The notes beneath the pieces are model-generated. The model had not been told where the DNA came from and ran no database searches. It saw nothing but the letters and a program-made list of their open reading frames with translations. DNA of 64,000 bases from JAFAXD01 sp963760435 (GTDB lineage Bacteria > Pseudomonadota > Alphaproteobacteria > Rhizobiales > Xanthobacteraceae): assembly GCA_963760435.1 (NCBI GenBank), contig CAVXDE010000040.1, forward strand, positions 62,001 to 126,000, written 5' to 3'. Positions 8,168-16,152 of the stretch are shown one piece after another. The position numbers were made by a program, and so were the translations under genes. Position 1 is the stretch's first letter; every line of letters begins with the position of its first letter.

Positions 8168-8252
8168 CGCCTCTTCCCAAGGTTCGATCGAGCGGCGCAA
8201 TACCGCGCAAGCGATGAAGCTGAGCGAATCCAGGTGGGTCTGTCGGATGATT

Positions 8253-9026
8253 TTATAGGTCGCCGGCAGAGCTGATACGCGGGTGTTCCTGCTTGGGCCC
8301 CAGCACCACCACAGGCGCGCCCATCTGCACCCGCCGATAGAGATCGATCACATCCTCGTTGGTCAGCCGGATGCAACCGGACGAAATCGCATGTCCGATA
8401 TATTCGGGCTGGTTCGTGCCGTGGATGCGAAACAGCGTGTCCTGGCCGTCGGCGTAGAGGTAGAGCGCACGCGCACCCATCGGATTGCTGGCGCCGCCCT
8501 CGACATAGCTCGGAAGCGGGCCCAGGCGCCGCTGCTCGCTGGCGGTCGGCGTCCATCCCGGCCATTCGGTTTTTCGGCCGACGGTGGCAACGCCGGACCA
8601 GGCCAGTGCGCCTTCGCCTACGGTCGCGCCGTAGCGGACCGCCTTTCCGTCCGGGAGGACGTAGTAAACGTAGCGCGCGGCGGTATCGACCAGGACGGTG
8701 CCGGGCGCTTCCATGCGGTGGTAGTCGACCACCTGACGCTTATAGGCGGGCGGAATATGCGCCTGCTGATAGGGAGTATTTGCCAGTTCCTGCCGATCGC
8801 GTGCCGTGAAATTGGCATCCGGGACGGGACCGGGATAACGCGCACTGGGAGAACGCACTGGGCGGCCGAACAGCGCCTCAAAAAAGTTCTGCGCAGAGCC
8901 AGTCGCCACGGACGTGAGAAGCGTCGTGGCCGTGATGCCGGTCACGAACATGTATTTGACGCCGCGGCTCAAGCCGGTCTGGCGACGAATAGACAAAGCG
9001 AAGGGCCCCCCGACCCGCGCGCCCAT
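8253..9026 (-). CDS. L,D-transpeptidase (YkuD domain), exported
   Basis: The C-terminal half is a YkuD domain: GTVLVDTAARYVYYVLPDGKAVRYG, then the catalytic region with the His of FRIHGTNQPEYIGHAISSGCIRL and the nucleophilic Cys of SSGCIRL. These enzymes join or anchor peptidoglycan stem peptides through 3-3 links or attach outer membrane proteins in the periplasm. The N-terminus has a hydrophobic stretch (FVTGITATTLLTSVATGSAQ) ending in a signal-peptidase-like site; an internal ATG at 8951 would give a compact signal peptide and is a real alternative to 9026. The linker before the domain is typical of alphaproteobacterial ErfK/YbiS-like proteins. Confidence 0.87.
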   Translation of the reverse strand: MGARVGGPFALSIRRQTGLSRGVKYMFVTGITATTLLTSVATGSAQNFFEALFGRPVRSPSARYPGPVPDANFTARDRQELANTPYQQAHIPPAYKRQVVDYHRMEAPGTVLVDTAARYVYYVLPDGKAVRYGATVGEGALAWSGVATVGRKTEWPGWTPTASEQRRLGPLPSYVEGGASNPMGARALYLYADGQDTLFRIHGTNQPEYIGHAISSGCIRLTNEDVIDLYRRVQMGAPVVVLGPKQEHPRISSAGDL

Positions 9027-9156
9027 GAACCCCCGAGCGCATCACCTCCCAGATAGCCTGCTGCGGTCGGCGGAAATATGACCTAAGCGTGCCGAGAGTA
9101 AGGTGTTTGGAACCAGTTGCTGGGTGTGGCCGGGGTCCGTGATGAATGCACGAGGG

Positions 9157-9732
9157 TTAAGAGCTTGGACTGTTTTGCCGCGTTCCGTAAAGACGCATTG
9201 CGATGGACAGGGACAGCATGCCGAGCAGAACGCCTCCGAGAACCTGTACAATTGGATGGTCAAGCATGCTGCGGTAGCGGAGATATCCGATCGTGAAGAC
9301 CACGACGCACAAGACGAGGACACCGATCAAATAGGCGCTGTGTTGCGACGGCAACGTTCCGTAAAAACGCGTCGCGACGTACATGCAGAGCATGCCAAGC
9401 ACAACGCCGCCGAAGGCATGCAATGCCGGATAGCCGGGCGTGCTGCCGCGGGTGAAATACCCGATCACGAAGATCAATATCCACGTGAGAAGGACGGCGA
9501 TCACGTAACTGCCAAGCTGTGACGCGAAAAATTGCGACATGAGGCTCATCGTCAGGTCCTTTCCGATCAGCAGCCAGAGTTTCGCCTTCGACGCCGACGC
9601 GTCTTCGAGGTCGGCGAAGTTTTGCAGCATCTCCGCGCGATGACGTTGCAGGAATTCCGGCGGGTAGAGGTCCAGCAGTCGCGCATAGAGCCGCAGCGAC
9701 CGGGACCCTTCGTGCGGCGCGGGGCCGGTCAT
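9157..9732 (-). CDS. PadR-associated membrane protein of unknown function
   Basis: The soluble N-terminus has LYARLLDLYPPEFLQRHRAEMLQNFADL, the motif typical of membrane proteins encoded next to PadR regulators, followed by four hydrophobic segments (YVIAVLLTWILIFVIGYF, a Gly-rich LHAFGGVVLGMLCMYVA, YLIGVLVLCVVVFTIGYL and VLGGVLLGMLSLSIAM). The last two pairs look like an internal duplication: each has a VLGGVLLGML-type segment followed by RLYGT or RFYGT. The start at 9732 lies 4 bases after the PadR stop, so the two are translated together. Function unknown. Confidence 0.78.
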   Translation of the reverse strand: MTGPAPHEGSRSLRLYARLLDLYPPEFLQRHRAEMLQNFADLEDASASKAKLWLLIGKDLTMSLMSQFFASQLGSYVIAVLLTWILIFVIGYFTRGSTPGYPALHAFGGVVLGMLCMYVATRFYGTLPSQHSAYLIGVLVLCVVVFTIGYLRYRSMLDHPIVQVLGGVLLGMLSLSIAMRLYGTRQNSPSS

Positions 9733-9736
9733 GACG

Positions 9737-10060
9737 TCACGTGCTCCCGAGCTGGCGGCGCGCGACGAGCGCCACGCGCGACAGCCGCTCCGTTTCCGCG
9801 CGCAACGTGGTTTGGCCGAGCGCCGTGAGCTTGTAGTAAATGCGGCGCGGGTCCTGGGTGTTGCTCTTGGCAACAAGGCCCGCCTCGATCATGCGGTCGA
9901 GCGAGCCGTAGAGTGTTCCCGGACCCATTTTCACCGCATCTGCCGAATCCGCCTTGACCTGCTGCATGATGTCGTAGCCGTGACGCTCCTTGCCGAATAA
10001 GGCCAGCAGAATGTGGAATACGGCGGGTGTCAGCGGCAGTGGCGGCTGCGACTTGCTCAT
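9737..10060 (-). CDS. PadR family transcriptional regulator
   Basis: A 107-residue winged-helix protein with the PadR signature: PAVFHILLALFGKERHGYDIMQQV, MGPGTLYGSLDRMIEAGLVA, DPRRIYYKLTALGQTTL. Family members are dimers that repress small operons, often their own. It is the first gene of a two-gene unit with the membrane protein behind it, and a perfect inverted repeat sits just upstream of its start (10072-10088), consistent with autoregulation. Confidence 0.92.
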   Translation of the reverse strand: MSKSQPPLPLTPAVFHILLALFGKERHGYDIMQQVKADSADAVKMGPGTLYGSLDRMIEAGLVAKSNTQDPRRIYYKLTALGQTTLRAETERLSRVALVARRQLGST

Positions 10061-10071
10061 GTGGCCATGAT

Positions 10072-10088
10072 ATATCCGTAACGGATAT
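10072..10088. promoter_or_regulatory. Inverted-repeat operator candidate for PadR
   Basis: ATATCCGT and ACGGATAT form perfect 8-base arms around one A, only 12 bases upstream of the PadR start codon (10060). The position overlaps the likely promoter, as expected for an autorepressor site. Confidence 0.6.
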
Positions 10089-10184
10089 AGTCAATGGCGG
10101 CAAAAAATCTGAAAGGCCATGTAGGATTGGCGGCGCGTGGTTCGTCCTTGGGGGGTGAATCAGCAACTCGTGGGGTAAATTGAT

Positions 10185-10628
10185 ATGGCCAATACCGTAC
10201 GGCTACACCGTGTCCTGGCAACGCGCCCGGAGAAACTCTATCGCGCATTCCTCGAAGCGGACGCGCTTGCGAAATGGCTGCCGCCCAATGGCTTTGCCTG
10301 CACAGTGCATCACCTGGACGCAAAAGTCGGCGGCACATTCAAAATGTCGTTCCGCAACTTTACCACTGGTCGCAGCCACGCGTTTGGCGGCGAATATGTC
10401 GAACTCGTTCCCGGTGAACGGCTGCGCTACACCGACAAGTTCGACGATCCGAACATGCCCGGCGAAATGCAGGTGACGGTGACCTTGAAGAAAGTATCGA
10501 TGGGCACGGAGTTGGAGATCGTGCAGGCGGGCGTGCCGGACATTATTCCGGTCGAGGCTTGCTATCTCGGCTGGCAGGAGTCGTTGCGAAACCTGGCGCG
10601 GCTCGTCGAGCCTGAGATCAATCAATAG
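10185..10628 (+). CDS. SRPBCC / AHSA1-like START-fold protein
   Basis: The protein has the AHA1/SRPBCC pattern: TVRLHRVLATRPEKLYRAFLEADALAKWLPP, then GGTFKMSFRNF, GGEYVELVPGERLRYTDKF, TVTLKKVSMGTELEIVQAGVP, and a C-terminal helix CYLGWQESLRNLARLVEPE. At 147 residues it is a single-domain member. These proteins enclose hydrophobic ligands; the ligand is not known. It is convergent with the downstream LysR gene and separated from it by 5 bases. Confidence 0.85.
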   Translation: MANTVRLHRVLATRPEKLYRAFLEADALAKWLPPNGFACTVHHLDAKVGGTFKMSFRNFTTGRSHAFGGEYVELVPGERLRYTDKFDDPNMPGEMQVTVTLKKVSMGTELEIVQAGVPDIIPVEACYLGWQESLRNLARLVEPEINQ

Positions 10629-10633
10629 CGTAT

Positions 10634-11599
10634 CTATCGGGCTCGCGCGCGACCTTGCACGATCTTCCGGCGGTCGCGACGCGGCCCATCGGCACTGCGG
10701 TATTTGATGTGCTCGATGAAGGCGCGCAGCTTGGGCAAGAGCTGACGTTTGCTCGGGTAGTAGAGGAAAACACCCGGCGTCGTGATGGCAAAGGATGATA
10801 GCAGCGCTTGCAATTGCCCATTGGCGATCGGCGCCCGGGCGAGCGGGTGGGGCACCTGCACCAGTCCTAAACCTTGGATTGCTGCTGCGAGAAGTGTCGG
10901 GACGTCGTGCGCGATCAGCGGTCCAGCCACGATGACCTCGAGCGCCTTGTTGCCGTCGATAAAGCGCCAAGGCGCAATCGAGCCGTCCGCGCGGCGCAGG
11001 CGCAGGCAGGCGTGTTCCCGCAGATCAGCGATGCGCTCCGGCTGCTTGCGCGCGCGCAGATAATCCGGGCTGCCGACCACCACCAAAGGGAACGGCGGCG
11101 TCAGCCGCACGGCCACCATATCGGGCGCGATGAACTCGCCGAGACGAATACCGGCGTCGAAGCCTTCAGCCGCGATATCCACCGACTCCTGGGTCGCGGC
11201 AATCTCCAGCTCGATCTCGGGATAAGCCTGGTGGAAAGAGGCGAGTATCGGCTCCAGCAGCAGCGTGACGACGGGTCGGGGAACCGTGATTCGCAAGAGC
11301 CCGGTCGGACGCTGCCCCAGGTCGCGGGCGACTTCGCCCGCGGCCACGAGCTCCTCGAAGGCGGGCTTTGCCCGCGACAGGAAGCGCGCGCCGGCTTCGG
11401 TGAGCCCGACACTGCGCGTGGTGCGGGCGAAGAGCGCTGCGCCGATGCGGGTTTCCAGCGTGCGCACCGCCTGGCTGATCGCCGATGGCGTGACACCGAG
11501 CTGCGCGGCCGCTCTGCGAAAACTGCGGTGCTGAGCAACGCTCAGGAACGCCTCGATGCCGTCCAGCGCGCCCTGCCTGACTGTGAAGTTTTGCTTCAT
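10634..11599 (-). CDS. LysR family transcriptional regulator
   Basis: The N-terminus holds the LysR helix-turn-helix (AFLSVAQHRSFRRAAAQLGVTPSAISQAVRTLETRIGAALFARTTRSVGLTEAG), and the rest is the periplasmic-binding-protein-like effector domain (GLLRITVPRPVVTLLLEPILASF and so on). At 321 residues it is slightly longer than typical, with a basic tail (RRDRRKIVQGRARAR) overlapping the end of the SRPBCC region. It is divergent from the methyltransferase/MFS pair at 11687, which is its most likely target. The effector is unknown. Confidence 0.9.
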   Translation of the reverse strand: MKQNFTVRQGALDGIEAFLSVAQHRSFRRAAAQLGVTPSAISQAVRTLETRIGAALFARTTRSVGLTEAGARFLSRAKPAFEELVAAGEVARDLGQRPTGLLRITVPRPVVTLLLEPILASFHQAYPEIELEIAATQESVDIAAEGFDAGIRLGEFIAPDMVAVRLTPPFPLVVVGSPDYLRARKQPERIADLREHACLRLRRADGSIAPWRFIDGNKALEVIVAGPLIAHDVPTLLAAAIQGLGLVQVPHPLARAPIANGQLQALLSSFAITTPGVFLYYPSKRQLLPKLRAFIEHIKYRSADGPRRDRRKIVQGRARAR

Positions 11600-11686
11600 A
11601 GCCTGATCATATTATCGCGGATAGTGGCTCGCAGGAAGCGCCCGTATGTGTGTGGCGAAGCCATGGAGCTTGAGAGGAATGCTGCA

Positions 11687-12514
11687 ATGACCGATGTTCT
11701 TGATGGCGTGCGCGATCACTATCGCGCGACCGGCCTGGCCGAGCGGCTCAAGACTGCGCTTGCTGCGCTTGCACCGGATGATCAACAACTCACCTATCAA
11801 CAACTGGCCGGTCTCGACCAGTTTCACACCCGCGGGCTCGCTGCCACCGCCGAGCTTGGCAAGCTCGTGGGGATCACCGCGGACATGTCGGTTCTGGATG
11901 TCGGATCTGGAGTTGGCGGGCCCGCGCGCTTTCTGGCGGCGACCTATGGCTGCCGGGTGACGGGTATCGACCTCAGCGAGCCGTTCGTAGAAGCCGCGCG
12001 CTATCTGACGCAGCGGACAGGACAGAGCGAGCGGGTGTTGTTTGAGGCCGCGAGCGCGCTCGACCTTCCGTTCGACGACGGCCAATTCGACGTCGTGTTG
12101 CTGCAGCACGTGGCCATGAATATCTCCGACCGCGCGCGGCTCTATCGCGAGATCCGGCGCGTCCTCAAGCCGGGTGGTAAGTTTGCGACATTCGATGTGG
12201 TGTTGAACGGCGAAGCCGAGCCGCATTATCCGGTCCCGTGGGCGCGAACGCCGGACACGAGCTGTCTCCTAACGCCAGCAGCGACGCGCGATGCAATCGA
12301 GCCGGCCGGTTTCCGCACGCTCATTTGCCAAGACGACACCGAGGCCGGCAAAACCTGGGCCGCGCAGCTGCGTGCTGCGTGGCCACCGCCTTCGCCAAAT
12401 CTCGGCGTCGTGATGGGGCCGGACTTCGCGCCGCTTGCGATGAACCTCGGACGAAATCTGATGGAGGACAGGGTCGGTATACTTACGGCGGTGTTCGAGG
12501 CTATGCCGACCTGA
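11687..12514 (+). CDS. Class I SAM-dependent methyltransferase
   Basis: The protein contains motif I VLDVGSGVGGPARFLAATYGCRVTGIDLSEPFV, then LPFDDGQFDVVLLQHVAMNI and LYREIRRVLKPGGKFATFDVV, the standard class I Rossmann methyltransferase motifs. The N-terminal helices (VRDHYRATGLAERLKTALAAL) and the FHTRGLAATAELGKL segment resemble sterol/tocopherol-type and UbiE-like small-molecule methyltransferases. ATG 11687 follows GAGAGG and is preferred; ATG 11663 is in frame and also possible. It is followed 16 bases later by an MFS transporter, perhaps exporting the product, and is divergent from LysR. Confidence 0.85.
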   Translation: MTDVLDGVRDHYRATGLAERLKTALAALAPDDQQLTYQQLAGLDQFHTRGLAATAELGKLVGITADMSVLDVGSGVGGPARFLAATYGCRVTGIDLSEPFVEAARYLTQRTGQSERVLFEAASALDLPFDDGQFDVVLLQHVAMNISDRARLYREIRRVLKPGGKFATFDVVLNGEAEPHYPVPWARTPDTSCLLTPAATRDAIEPAGFRTLICQDDTEAGKTWAAQLRAAWPPPSPNLGVVMGPDFAPLAMNLGRNLMEDRVGILTAVFEAMPT

Positions 12515-12529
12515 AGGAGGGCTGCTCTC

Positions 12530-13814
12530 ATGCACGCCAACGACCGCAGCCGCGCTTGGATCGTGGTGGGCCTGCTATTCACCTTCATGGTGATCAATTT
12601 CGCCGATAAGGCGGTGATCGGGATTGCTGCGGTCCCGATCATGCAGGAGCTGGAGCTCGGCCCGCGCCAGTTCGGGTTGATTGGTTCGAGTTTCTTCTTG
12701 TTGTTTGCGGTCTCCTCCGTCGGGACCGGCTTTCTGGTCAACCGAGTGCCGACCCGCTGGGTGCTGCTGGCGATGGGGTTGATCTGGGCGCTGACCCAGT
12801 TTCCGATGATCGGCTCCGTCGGGTTCGAAGCCCTGGTGGCTTGTCGCATCGCGCTGGGGGCGGGCGAAGGTCCCGCATCACCTGTGGCGCTGCATTCCGC
12901 CTACAAGTGGTTCCCCAACGAACGGCGTACCCTGCCCACGGCCATCATCGTGAACGGTGGTGCGATCGGCGTCGTGGTGGCGCTGCCGCTGCTCAACTGG
13001 GTGATTGTGCGTTGGACGTGGCACTGGGCGTTCGGCTTGCTCGGCGTCGCTGGCCTCGTTTGGTGCGCCTTGTGGCTCGCGTTCGGCCGCGAAGGGTCGT
13101 TGGACGACGGGAGTGCAAAGGCGAGGGATCCGGCGCAATCATCGGTGCGGGTCGGCTATGGTCAATTGCTGTTGAGCCCCACGATCCTGGCGTGCTGGGC
13201 GGCATCGTTCGGTGCCAACTGGGCCTTGTCGCTCGCGCTCTCGTGGCTAGGCGCGTATTTCGTCAAGGGTCTTGGGCTTCCGCAGAGTTCGATCGGGTTC
13301 CTGGGAGCGCTGAGCGCCGGCAGCACCGCGGTCGCGATGCTGGCGGCCGGTTGGTACTCACAACGCCTGCTGTCGCGCAGCGTATCGAGCAGACTGGCGC
13401 GCGGCATCCTCGCCGGGTTGAGCGTCGTTCTTGGCGGCGCTGCGCTGACGTTGCTCCCATACGTTCCGGGCATCCCCGCTCAAGATTGCCCTCGTGACGC
13501 TCGGCGTGGCGCTGCCGTCGGTGATCTACGTGATCAGCAATGCGATCGTCGCTGAGATCACCCCGCCGGCGCAACGCGGCGCGCTGCTCGCGATCGGCAC
13601 CGCCGTGGCGAGCTCAGCCGGCCTGCTCGCACCCTATGTCATGGGCAGCGTCATTGAGAGCGCTGCGACACCGCTCGACGGGTTCCACACCGGCTTCTTC
13701 CTGTGCGGGGTTATTTTGTTGGTGGGTGGCGCTGTTGCGATGGTGTTCATTAATCCCGAGCGCGAGACAAAACGGCAGTCGACGCGGCTGCAGCCACTCA
13801 CTGCGCCCATTTGA
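12530..13814 (+). pseudogene. MFS transporter, one-base frameshift near its end
   Basis: The first frame (12530-about 13473) gives MFS helices 1-9, starting DRSRAWIVVGLLFTFMVINFADKAVIG with the family D-x-x-K/R type loop NRVPTRWVLLAMGLIWA and a VACRIALGAGEG motif as in anion:cation (ACS/NarK-like) symporters. The rest (LKIALVTLGVALPSVIYVISN ... ITPPAQRGALLAIGTAVAS ... FFLCGVILLVGGAVAMVFI) is in the next frame, ending at 13814. The run CCCC at 13474-13477 would have to be CCC to join them, giving ...PGIPLKIALV. Joined length is about 427 residues, normal for the family. Whether the shift is real or a sequencing error cannot be decided here. Confidence 0.8.
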
Positions 13815-13819
13815 GTGGG

Positions 13820-14003
13820 TCAACCGTTCGAGCCGAAGACCGTGTCGATGAGGTCACGGACCCGATCCTGCGGAAACGGCGTGCCCGTCATCAACCGACA
13901 AAAGAAAACAGCGCCGAGCAGGGCAAAAGCCGCAAGCTCCGGATCGATGCGGGCCGGAAAGTCTCCCGAGGCAACGCCATTGGCGATCAACGCCGAAGAC
14001 CAT
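13820..14003 (-). pseudogene. TetR-type regulator, C-terminal remnant
   Basis: Reading the minus strand up to the stop at 13820-13822 gives SSALIANGVASGDFPARIDPELAAF followed by ALLGAVFFCRLMTGTPFP and DRVRDLIDTVFG, which matches the last 60 residues of TetR proteins (the segment where I-x-x-G-x-A/F-R-x-D-D/P is followed by a FFCRLMTG-type dimer helix and a DLIDTVF end). The frame is closed by a stop just upstream of 14003 and no helix-turn-helix is present, so the N-terminal DNA-binding domain is gone. It is too short for most ORF callers. Confidence 0.6.
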
Positions 14004-14027
14004 AGTCTCTAACGGCGGAGGTACGGC

Positions 14028-14372
14028 ATGACTGAGACGCAGCGCTTCGTCGATCCTGATGCGGGCGGATGGATCACAATCGACTTTTTGCCGGGCGTCA
14101 CGCTTCTGCCGCTCGCGCAGCCCGTGAAGGACGGATCGATTCACCGCGCGCGCCTGGTGCGAGGCACGGTCATTCCGGTCCACACGCACCCGGCAGATGA
14201 GTACGTCATGGTGCTGAGCGGTACGGTGGAGACGGGCGGTCGGCGATGCGCTGCGGGCACGTTCTGGATCACCCCCGCTGGGACCAAGCAGGGTCCCCAC
14301 GTCGCCGTCACTGACGCTGAGCTTCTGACTGTACGTCTTGGCGCCATGGGACCGTTCGGCGAGCAGACATGA
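14028..14372 (+). CDS. Small cupin domain protein
   Basis: A 114-residue single-domain cupin: IPVHTHPADEYVMVLSGTVETGG gives the two His and the Glu of cupin motif 1 (H-x-H-x4-E-x6-G), and FWITPAGTKQGPHVAV covers motif 2 with its His. Such proteins bind a metal and include dioxygenases, isomerases and sensor proteins; the role cannot be fixed. The ATG follows GGCGGAGG. It is the only intact gene in a region of decayed minus-strand genes. Confidence 0.82.
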   Translation: MTETQRFVDPDAGGWITIDFLPGVTLLPLAQPVKDGSIHRARLVRGTVIPVHTHPADEYVMVLSGTVETGGRRCAAGTFWITPAGTKQGPHVAVTDAELLTVRLGAMGPFGEQT

Positions 14373-14477
14373 CCGGCCGAGGACCCGAAACTGGCGAGCG
14401 TAGCGCCGAGTGCTTCCCCCGTTGCAGCACCGGAGTGAGGCCGCGAACGGATTTCCGACACAGCTGGGCGTGCTTCA

Positions 14478-14687
14478 TCATTTCGCCGTCGCGCGCTCTG
14501 GTACCAGTTGATCGACGACGGTGAAGACCGCACCCGTCCAGTAGTCTCCGGCTTCAGTGGCCGCGATCGATCGTTCGTCCTGTTCGATTGCGGCACAGGG
14601 AAAATGGGTACGGCGGTTGCCGACGTTCGTCGTCCGAGGCGCATTCTCCAGCACGAACTTCGGAATCGGAACACCAGCAACTGCAGC
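14478..14687 (-). other. Degenerate open frame following azoreductase remnant
   Basis: Directly after the stop of the azoreductase remnant the same minus-strand frame stays open for about 70 codons (PIPKFVLENAP, HFPCAAIEQDERSIAATEA, YWTGAVFTVVDQL) to a stop at 14478-14480. There is no start codon near its beginning. The composition is protein-like, so it may be part of another decayed gene, but I do not recognise it. Confidence 0.3.
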
Positions 14688-14834
14688 TTAGCCGACAAGC
14701 TCTTCGATCCGCCGTTCGGCGACTTTCGAGCCGAGGGCTTGCTGCTGCGGGCCCATTTTCTGTCGTTCCGCGGCGATGACATCCAGGTCGGTGAGCCCGA
14801 GAAGCCCGAGCGTCGCCCGCAGATAGCGCTCTGA
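14688..14834 (-). pseudogene. FMN-dependent NADH-azoreductase, C-terminal remnant
   Basis: The minus-strand sequence RYLRATLGLLGLTDLDVIAAE followed by KMGPQQQALGSKVAERRIEELVG matches the end of AzoR-type flavodoxin-fold azoreductases, where a Y-L-x-x-x-L-G-F-L-G-I/L-x-D segment is followed by V-x-A-E and a final helix. Only the last 48 residues or so are visible; the sequence upstream is unrelated, so the flavin-binding N-terminal part has been lost. Confidence 0.55.
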
Positions 14835-14892
14835 GCGGGTCCTCCTGGCAAAACCGGTGGCCACTTTGGTGGCGTAGCGAGACGTCAACGTA

Positions 14893-15135
14893 TCACAGAT
14901 GTTCGGACCGGCTGACGTTAGGGCGGCCCTTGGCGCCAAATTCAGTGTCCGGATTGCGAATTTCGGTTTGTCTTGCAGCCCCTTGCGTTGTGAACTTCGG
15001 AACCGATTGGGCATTGCCCTGGCGCGTCCATTCGCGCCGCCGGAATGCGGCAGGAGTTACGCCCGTGGCGCGCCGGAATGCCTTGGCGAAAGCGCTGTTC
15101 GCGTCATAGCCGGGAAGCATGGAGCCGACATTGGG
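14893..15135 (-). pseudogene. AraC family regulator, C-terminal helix-turn-helix remnant
   Basis: Minus-strand residues GYDANSAFAKAFRRATGVTP with AAFRRREW match the second helix-turn-helix of AraC proteins (V-G-Y-x-S-x-x-A-F-x-R-A-F-x-R-x-x-G-x-x-P). The rest of the regulator is missing: upstream the frame runs into the divergent dehydrogenase gene at 15145 without family similarity. The tail after REW to the stop at 14893 is about 45 residues of unremarkable sequence. Confidence 0.65.
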
Positions 15136-15144
15136 AGAGGCGCC

Positions 15145-16152
15145 ATGCAATCCTTTCATTTCGGCCGCCAAGGCGAAATCGACAGTCTCGAGCTTCGCAC
15201 GCACGACGATCCGACGCCCGGCAAAGGCGAGGTTCTGGTGCGGTTGCACGCCTCGTCGCTCAACTATCGCGACATCATGATCCTCGAGGGACGCTATGGC
15301 CGGGTGCCTTTCATTCCCGGCCTCGTGCCGCTCTCCGACGCGGCCGGCGAAGTGGTCGCGGTCGGGGAGGGGGTATCCCGATTTCGGCCGGGCGACCGGG
15401 TCGTGGCGACGGCGCTGCCGCGCTGGCAAGCGGGCAAGATCTCCCCGGACGTTCTGATCGATCAACCCGGCGCGAACCGGCCCGGTGTTCTTGCAACTCT
15501 AAAGGTCGTGCATGAGGACGGCTTGGTGGCGCTGCCCGCACCGCTGTCGTTCGAGGAGGCCGCCACCCTGCCGGGCGCGGCCGTCGCGGCCTGGGTCGCG
15601 GTCCAGCATGTGCGTCCCGGCGAGACGGTCTTGGTCCAGGGTACGGGCGGCGTCGCTCTCTTTGCGCTGCTGTTTGCCCGAAGCGCCGGGGCACGAGTTC
15701 TGGCGATTACCTCGAGCGACGAAAAGGCGGAGCGTCTCAAGGAGCTCGGCGCCGATCAGGTGGTGAATTACACACAGCAACCCGAATGGCACCTGGCCGC
15801 GCGCGAGGCGACGGGTGGGCGCGGCGTGGATCATGTGATCGAGATCGGGGGCAGCGGCACCCTCGAGCGCTCGATCCAGGTCGCCGCCATGGGGGGACGC
15901 ATCGAGCTTATCGGCACGCTTGCGGCCGGCGGCAGCTTCGATCCATCGGCATTTTCACGCAACATCGTGACGATCCGCTGGGCCTCGGTCGGAAGCCGCG
16001 CGGATTTCGAGGCGATGAACCGAGCCATAACGGTCCATCGTCTTCGCCCGGCCGTCGATCAGGTGTTTGCCTTTGCGCAGGCGCGAGAGGCTTATCGCCA
16101 TTTCAAGGGCCGATCGCATTTCGGCAAGGTCGTCATTCGGCACGATGGCTGA
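15145..16152 (+). CDS. NAD(P)-dependent MDR alcohol dehydrogenase / quinone oxidoreductase-like
   Basis: The protein has the GroES-like N-terminal domain (GEVLVRLHASSLNYRDIMILEGRYG, GLVPLSDAAGEVVAVGEGVSRFRPGDRVVA) and a Rossmann domain with VLVQGTGGVALFALLFARSAGARVLAITSS, then RGVDHVIEIGGSGTLERSIQVAAMGGRIELIG. The structural and catalytic zinc ligands of true alcohol dehydrogenases are absent, so it belongs with zinc-free quinone oxidoreductase-like reductases acting on enones or quinones with NADPH. ATG 15145 follows GGGAGAGG. Its last 200 bases are antisense to the extended end of the downstream LysR gene. Confidence 0.87.
   Translation: MQSFHFGRQGEIDSLELRTHDDPTPGKGEVLVRLHASSLNYRDIMILEGRYGRVPFIPGLVPLSDAAGEVVAVGEGVSRFRPGDRVVATALPRWQAGKISPDVLIDQPGANRPGVLATLKVVHEDGLVALPAPLSFEEAATLPGAAVAAWVAVQHVRPGETVLVQGTGGVALFALLFARSAGARVLAITSSDEKAERLKELGADQVVNYTQQPEWHLAAREATGGRGVDHVIEIGGSGTLERSIQVAAMGGRIELIGTLAAGGSFDPSAFSRNIVTIRWASVGSRADFEAMNRAITVHRLRPAVDQVFAFAQAREAYRHFKGRSHFGKVVIRHDG

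Noticed and set aside
8253..9026. Twin-arginine signal in the L,D-transpeptidase N-terminus
   Set aside because: RRQTGLSRG does not match the Tat pattern; a Sec signal from the internal ATG at 8951 fits better.
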